Shown here in pieces: positions 60,689-64,000 of a stretch of 64,000 nt of DNA. The stretch spans positions 1 to 64,000 of the forward strand of contig NZ_JARZAI010000022.1 in the NCBI RefSeq assembly GCF_029893355.1. The letters run 5' to 3'. The notes beneath the pieces are model-generated. The model did no database searches. It was not told where the DNA came from and was given only the letters and a program-made list of their open reading frames with translations. The stretch is from Kitasatospora sp. MAA4. Its GTDB lineage: Bacteria > Actinomycetota > Actinomycetes > Streptomycetales > Streptomycetaceae. Positions within the stretch are counted from its first letter, which is position 1, and each line of letters opens with the position of its first letter. Position numbers and translations under genes: made by a program.

Positions 60689-61296
60689 CAGTGCTGCTCT
60701 TGCGCTGACAGGATCCCCTCGCGGGCGAGGTACTCCCCGATGCTCTCGCCCTTGCCGTAGAGCCCTTGCACGAACTCCCGGCAGCGAACGACCAGATCGC
60801 GCCCGGTATAGCGGACGCCACCCTCCTGGAGCCCGTTCTCGTCGTAGAGCAGGCGGTACATCACGTCATCGCCGAGCGTGATCAACTCGGGCAGTACGCC
60901 GCCCACTTCGTACGGGCGGACCCGCCCGGCGTCGATCACCCGGATGTGGTCGCCGAGTTCGTCCCGCATGAGCAGCACGCGCAGCGACCAGCGCATGTAA
61001 TCGGTGAGCGGCTGCTCCACCACCCGGATCCGCCAGGTGTCGAACCCGTTGGCCCGCTGCTTGGCGTACTCCTGGGCGAGTACCTCGCGGCTGCTCTCCA
61101 TCAGGGCCAGGGCCCCCGGCCAGTCTCCCCTGGAGAATGCGACCCAGCTGTCGTTCGTGGGCTCCTGGAATACCTGGAGGCGCTCCAGCTTCCAGAACCC
61201 CGGCTCACCGGTCCGCCAGAAGCGTTCATCGACGTCCGTCCAGTAGGCGTCGCCGATCAGCCGTTCACCCGGCGCGCCCGCCAGTTCCTCAAGCAT
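60688..61296 (-). CDS. DUF6879-family protein
   Basis: 202 aa. Pattern FWRTGEPGFWKLERLQVFQE, ALALMESSREVLAQEYAKQR then RIRVVEQPLTDYMRWSLRVL is the DUF6879 family, common in actinobacterial loci with XRE/DUF5753 regulators and DUF397 peptides. Many members resemble a phospholipase D or toxin-linked fold only loosely; no catalytic motif is obvious. Coupled by TGATG with the STAND gene and by an overlap with the small gene upstream. Confidence 0.8.
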   Translation of the reverse strand: MLEELAGAPGERLIGDAYWTDVDERFWRTGEPGFWKLERLQVFQEPTNDSWVAFSRGDWPGALALMESSREVLAQEYAKQRANGFDTWRIRVVEQPLTDYMRWSLRVLLMRDELGDHIRVIDAGRVRPYEVGGVLPELITLGDDVMYRLLYDENGLQEGGVRYTGRDLVVRCREFVQGLYGKGESIGEYLAREGILSAQEQH

Positions 61297-61579
61297 CCGG
61301 GACGTCCATCCGTACCGCCCTGGCCATCCCCCGGGGGATCACCACGAGCCGCTCGTCCGCACCGACACTGACCCCACTGGGCAAGAGCCCGGCGTAGTTC
61401 TCGGTCAGGTCGCGCCCGATGACGACGACGTCCCCGTTGTCCAGCTCCCAAACGTCCGGGCAGCCGGTCTGGCCAGTGCTGCCGCTCTCTCCCGGTTCAC
61501 GACCGCTGCCAGGATCCGTCGGCGCGATACCGAGTCGACGGACGAACGATGCCTGGGGGTCGGGACTCCAAACGCTCAT
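61289..61579 (-). CDS. small hypothetical protein
   Basis: 96 aa from ATG 61577-61579, six bases after GGAGG; GTG 61585 would add two residues. FVRRLGIAPTDPGSGREPGES then CPDVWELDNGDVVVIGRDLTENYAGLLPSGV, a small beta-rich shape of the type that often precedes DUF6879 genes in Streptomyces. No named family. It is the first gene of the five-gene minus-strand operon. Confidence 0.72.
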   Translation of the reverse strand: MSVWSPDPQASFVRRLGIAPTDPGSGREPGESGSTGQTGCPDVWELDNGDVVVIGRDLTENYAGLLPSGVSVGADERLVVIPRGMARAVRMDVPDA

Positions 61580-62035
61580 AGTCACCCTCCGTGCCCAGTT
61601 GAACCCTTGGAGTGCCAGGCTAGCGCAACGGAGGTCTCGTGCCTACGGATTCGCCGCGCACGGGCGGCGCGGGCGCGAATCCTGGTCCGCCAACGCGCTA
61701 GCCGTGTTGTTCGGGGAGGTTGGTGCCGCGGCTGGCGCAGGGGCGTTGCAGCGTCCTGATGATCATGTGAGCCTGCGGCGCGCAGTGCTTCAGGGTGCTG
61801 AGGGCGGCCTGTCGCGGAAGCACCGAATCTCAGGTTGAACGGGGTGGCCTTCCCAAGTCACCTTGCCCTGCCGGAGTTTCGACGTGTTGTTCAGTCCGCC
61901 ACCGTGTGTCTGGTCAAGCCACCCAGCCTGGCGGGTGTCGCGGCGGTGCTGCTGGCCAAGGACGTCACCACGCGCCGCCACGACCGCGAGACCGGCCGCG
62001 GCAGTAAGAAGACCTGCGTCACCAGGGTCCTCGCA

Positions 62036-62059
62036 GGGACGCGGCACTTCTTCCACTGA
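62036..62059 (+). repeat. right copy of the 24-bp direct repeat (candidate attachment site)
   Basis: An exact copy of the last 24 bases of purH, ending in its stop codon, 8,276 bp from the original. The frame reads GTRHFFH-stop as in purH, but upstream codons are unrelated, so this is not a duplicated gene tail of meaningful length; it looks like an attR-type core. Confidence 0.8.
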
Positions 62060-62069
62060 TGCACCACCC

Positions 62070-62104
62070 CTGAGGGCCGCCGGGCGAAACCCGGCGGCCC
62101 TCAG
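62070..62104 (+). terminator. terminator after the right purH repeat
   Basis: A 15-bp perfect stem (CTGAGGGCCGCCGGG, 62070-62084; complement 62090-62104) with a 5-base loop, 10 bases after the repeat. Removal of the intervening DNA would place it right behind purH, so it may be the ancestral purH terminator. Confidence 0.9.
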
Positions 62105-62122
62105 GGCGTTTCTATGCGGGAG

Positions 62123-62317
62123 TTAGACGGCGAAGTGGTCGAACTCGCCGGCCTTGGCACCCTTGAGGAAGACCGCGAGGTTGGCCACGGTGGTGGTGAC
62201 GACCTGGTCGGGGTCGTCGCTCTCGCGTACGAGGATGGTGTCGCCGTCGCGGGAGATCTCCAGGCAGTTGGCCTGATCGCTGCTGAACGACGACTTCTGC
62301 CAGTCGAGAGTAGTCAT
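62123..62317 (-). CDS. DUF397-family small protein
   Basis: 64 aa. Starts WQKSSFSSDQANCLEISRDG and continues TILVRESDDPDQVV, ending AKAGEFDHFAV, all typical of DUF397. These small proteins pair with WhiJ-like XRE/DUF5753 regulators and act as their antagonists in Streptomyces development loci. The XRE gene starts 11 bases upstream in the same direction. A partial copy of its 3' end sits at 56742. Confidence 0.93.
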   Translation of the reverse strand: MTTLDWQKSSFSSDQANCLEISRDGDTILVRESDDPDQVVTTTVANLAVFLKGAKAGEFDHFAV

Positions 62318-62328
62318 GTGTGCCTTCT

Positions 62329-63198
62329 CTAAAGGGTGTACAGGATGTGCTGAATCAGGCCCCAGGAGTCCCGTTCTGCGTGGACTCGTGAGGACGGACT
62401 CGAGTTCACTGGTGGAAGTGCCAACTCGGTGAGGCGATTGAACCGGCTGCGATAGACGGACACGGCAGCCGGATCAGCCAAGTAGACCGAACCGACTGGA
62501 TGCTCCATCAGGACCGTGTCCAAGGCTGAGTGCTCCGCTGTCATCACCATGAAGGGCGTGTCGGTGGAGGCGTACTCCTGGCAGGTGAACGGCAGGATCT
62601 GAAGGGTGACTTGCGGAAGATCGCTTACTTCCAGGAGATGGAGTAGCTGCTCCCGCATGACCTGCTTTCCACCGTAGTGTTGATGTAGCGCGCTCTCGTG
62701 GATGACGGCATGAAGAGGTGTTGGATCGTGGGCTTCAAGAATTCTTTGACGGTCGATCCGGAAGCGCAAGGAATGTTCGCGGCTGCTGCTATTCGCCAGA
62801 ATGACGCGGGCGTAGTCCGCGATCTGCAGTAGCCCGGGAATAAGCAGCGTCTCGTAACTGGCGAGGCTCCTGGTGTTATCCTCGGACTCCGCCAGATCGA
62901 GCGCGGATGGTGTGACGACGCCGTGGTAGGCCGTCCACCAGCCCTTCCCGGTGCGCCGACTCATCGTGGTCAGTGCCTCGCGGAACAGTGAGTCGCTGCA
63001 GCCGTAGAGGTCGAGCCAGGCGGTCAACCGTTCAAGGTTGATACCGAGACGACCGGCCTCTATATGACTCACTGCCGGTCCGCGAATGCCGATTCGCGCC
63101 CCGGCTTCAGGGGCGGACAGTCCCGCGTTCTCACGTAGTCGGCGCAGCTCGGCGCCCACGCGGCGCTGTCGCTCACTGATCTCGGTCCGCAGTCCCAC
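62329..63198 (-). CDS. XRE-family regulator with DUF5753 (WhiJ-like)
   Basis: 289 aa from GTG 63196-63198 (GAAAGGAAGGG upstream); longer frames upstream are less plausible. N-terminal helix-turn-helix: VGAELRRLRENAGLSAPEAG, GIRGPAVSHIEAGRL. The DUF5753 domain (~95-275) shows SLASYETLLIPGLLQIADYA, RQRILEAHDPTPLHAVIHES and QVTLQILPFTCQEYASTDTP. Together with the DUF397 peptide it forms a WhiJ/Scr1-like pair, found in tens of copies in Streptomyces genomes. It likely controls its own operon and nearby effectors. Confidence 0.92.
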   Translation of the reverse strand: MGLRTEISERQRRVGAELRRLRENAGLSAPEAGARIGIRGPAVSHIEAGRLGINLERLTAWLDLYGCSDSLFREALTTMSRRTGKGWWTAYHGVVTPSALDLAESEDNTRSLASYETLLIPGLLQIADYARVILANSSSREHSLRFRIDRQRILEAHDPTPLHAVIHESALHQHYGGKQVMREQLLHLLEVSDLPQVTLQILPFTCQEYASTDTPFMVMTAEHSALDTVLMEHPVGSVYLADPAAVSVYRSRFNRLTELALPPVNSSPSSRVHAERDSWGLIQHILYTL

Positions 63199-63483
63199 GC
63201 CCTTCCTTTCGTTGCGCACGCAGTCTCGCGCGACTTGCTCCAGGCGCGCTACCTGCTTGATGGGCGTCAACCTTGCGAGCGGACGACCAGTCTAGGCGAC
63301 TGTGCCAAGTAGGTTGCAACGTTGGCACTGTAGCCCTACTCTCGGTAGCACATCGCTTAGCCGACGGACCGTCAGTAATCGTCCCCGACAACCGAAGAGC
63401 ACCTGCACGCCCACGCCCGGGCCTTGCTTCACGCTCACGGTGCCGGCCCCGACGCGAGCACCCCCCTATCCTGCGGAGCACCC

Positions 63484-63864
63484 ATGTGCGTCCTCAAGCC
63501 CCCTGGGCAGATCCCCAGTTGGGACCTTCACCGCGAACTCCTCGGCAACACCCTGACCGCTGCCGGATGGCAGCGCGACGACCGGCGTGACGCCGAGACC
63601 GTCCTCTACGAACTGCTCGCCAACGCCTACCGCCACGGCGAGGGCACCCCGACCGTGGTCCTCGTCCTCCTCACGGCCCGCGCTCTGCGAGTCATCGTCG
63701 CCGACGAATCCCCCCGCGTTCCCGTTCCCCAACTCATCAGCAGCGAAGCCGAGTTCGAGCGGGGGCTGCTGATGGTCACCGGGCTGGCCGACGCCTGGGG
63801 CGTCGAGCGCCGGACGTACGGCAAGGCCGTGTGGGCGCACCTGAGCAAGGGGGCGGCCGCGTGA
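63484..63864 (+). CDS. small HATPase ATP-binding protein (anti-sigma-factor-like)
   Basis: 126 aa from ATG 63484 (CGGAG upstream); ATG 63424 is an alternative. An RsbW-like HATPase_c domain: AETVLYELLANAYRHGEGTP (N box), IVADESPRVPVPQ (G1-like) and RGLLMVTGLADAWGVERR. Such free-standing ATPases accompany XRE/DUF397 pairs and are anti-sigma or anti-anti-sigma partners. Divergent from the XRE gene and coupled to the following gene (GTGA). Confidence 0.88.
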   Translation: MCVLKPPGQIPSWDLHRELLGNTLTAAGWQRDDRRDAETVLYELLANAYRHGEGTPTVVLVLLTARALRVIVADESPRVPVPQLISSEAEFERGLLMVTGLADAWGVERRTYGKAVWAHLSKGAAA

Positions 63865-64000
63865 GCGACGCCTGGAAGCCCAACCGGCCCGGCGATGCCG
63901 AGACTCGCGCTCTGAGCGTGGATCAGGTGCGCGGCCTGCTCGACCAACTGCATGCCCTCGGCAAGCCGCTCGGTGTCGTCTTCCCCAGTGCGGAGACCGG
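63861..64000 (+). CDS. hypothetical protein, 5' part (runs off the window)
   Basis: GTG 63861 overlaps the HATPase stop. Only 46 codons are visible: SDAWKPNRPGDAETRALSVD, then VRGLLDQLHALGKPLGVVFP. The family cannot be assigned from this fragment. Confidence 0.6.
   Translation, partial: MSDAWKPNRPGDAETRALSVDQVRGLLDQLHALGKPLGVVFPSAET

Larger units (their letters stand above)
61580..62122. other. 543-bp gap with degraded sequence and the right purH repeat
   Basis: Frames here lack good coding bias; short frames (for example 61835-62059, which ends GTRHFFH) appear to be relics or chance. It holds the operon promoter for 61579, the right 24-bp purH repeat (62036-62059) and a terminator at 62070. 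Sequence just upstream of the repeat does not resemble purH. Confidence 0.7.

Noticed and set aside
61835..62059. A 74-codon frame ending GTRHFFH, as a possible purH paralogue or pseudogene
   Set aside because: Only the last seven codons plus stop match purH; the upstream part is unrelated, so an attachment-site copy explains it better.
53784..62059. Integrase or replication genes of an AICE inside the purH-bounded region
   Set aside because: All sizeable genes there were identified and none is an integrase, excisionase, replication or transfer protein.

Overview
The window is about 72% GC with strong third-codon-position GC bias, many GTG starts and overlapping stop/start pairs. Its gene set (WhiD, BldM, an ShbA-type sigma factor, WhiJ-like XRE/DUF397 pairs, many Ser/Thr kinases) marks a Streptomycetaceae chromosome, Streptomyces or Kitasatospora. 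From memory, the order whiD-bldM-shbA-guaB-guaB3 ... guaA ... pcrA-icmB ... sucC-sucD-perM-purN-purH matches the S. coelicolor SCO4767-SCO4814 neighbourhood, and pcrA/sucCD/perM/purN/purH also matches mycobacteria. Most of the window is therefore conserved core chromosome. No rRNA, tRNA, CRISPR array or intact insertion sequence was seen.

Layout. 1-561: 3' part of a LysR regulator whose outer ~100 bases are low-complexity G-rich sequence. 626-3046: development block, whiD divergent from bldM (with a sigma-BldN-type promoter), then an ECF sigma factor like ShbA. 3365-6106: guaB and guaB3. 6365-11423: two membrane Ser/Thr kinases around a pseudokinase, with a 106-bp tandem duplication of the promoter region before the second kinase. 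11477-14928: aldehyde dehydrogenase and GMC oxidoreductase. 15072-16155: cell-wall-anchored-like protein and class F sortase. 16236-19128: lipoprotein/response regulator/histidine kinase resembling CseA-CseB-CseC without sigE. 19894-22723: guaA and a DoxX-Rieske fusion. 22731-26781: PspC-type envelope-stress module with a repeat-rich divergent control region. 26843-31589: acyltransferase, two polytopic glycosyltransferases and a secreted protein. 31780-34896: pcrA and icmB.

34902-45105: SWIM-finger protein, DUF5691 protein, MoxR-type AAA+ ATPase, DUF5682 protein and VWA protein, which look like an actinobacterial counterpart of the E. coli yehL-M-P-Q set, split by a PadR/SnoaL pair and two small genes. 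45386-53783: sucCD, a LuxR/sigma-like membrane fusion, a PerM-like protein, purN and purH.

53784-62059 is accessory. The last 24 bases of purH recur exactly at 62036-62059, about 8.3 kb downstream, as expected for attachment-site duplication by an integrated element using the purH 3' end. Inside lie a VOC protein, a winged-helix regulator with a membrane partner, a Tat-exported PI-PLC, and a compact five-gene minus-strand operon: 96-aa protein, DUF6879, NB-ARC/TPR STAND NTPase, GNAT acetyltransferase, and a 155-aa protein whose tail carries an SG..VVQ-type peptide also found at the NTPase N-terminus. This operon is the best candidate for an undescribed signalling or defence system. The right end holds DUF397/XRE-DUF5753, a small HATPase and the start of one more gene.
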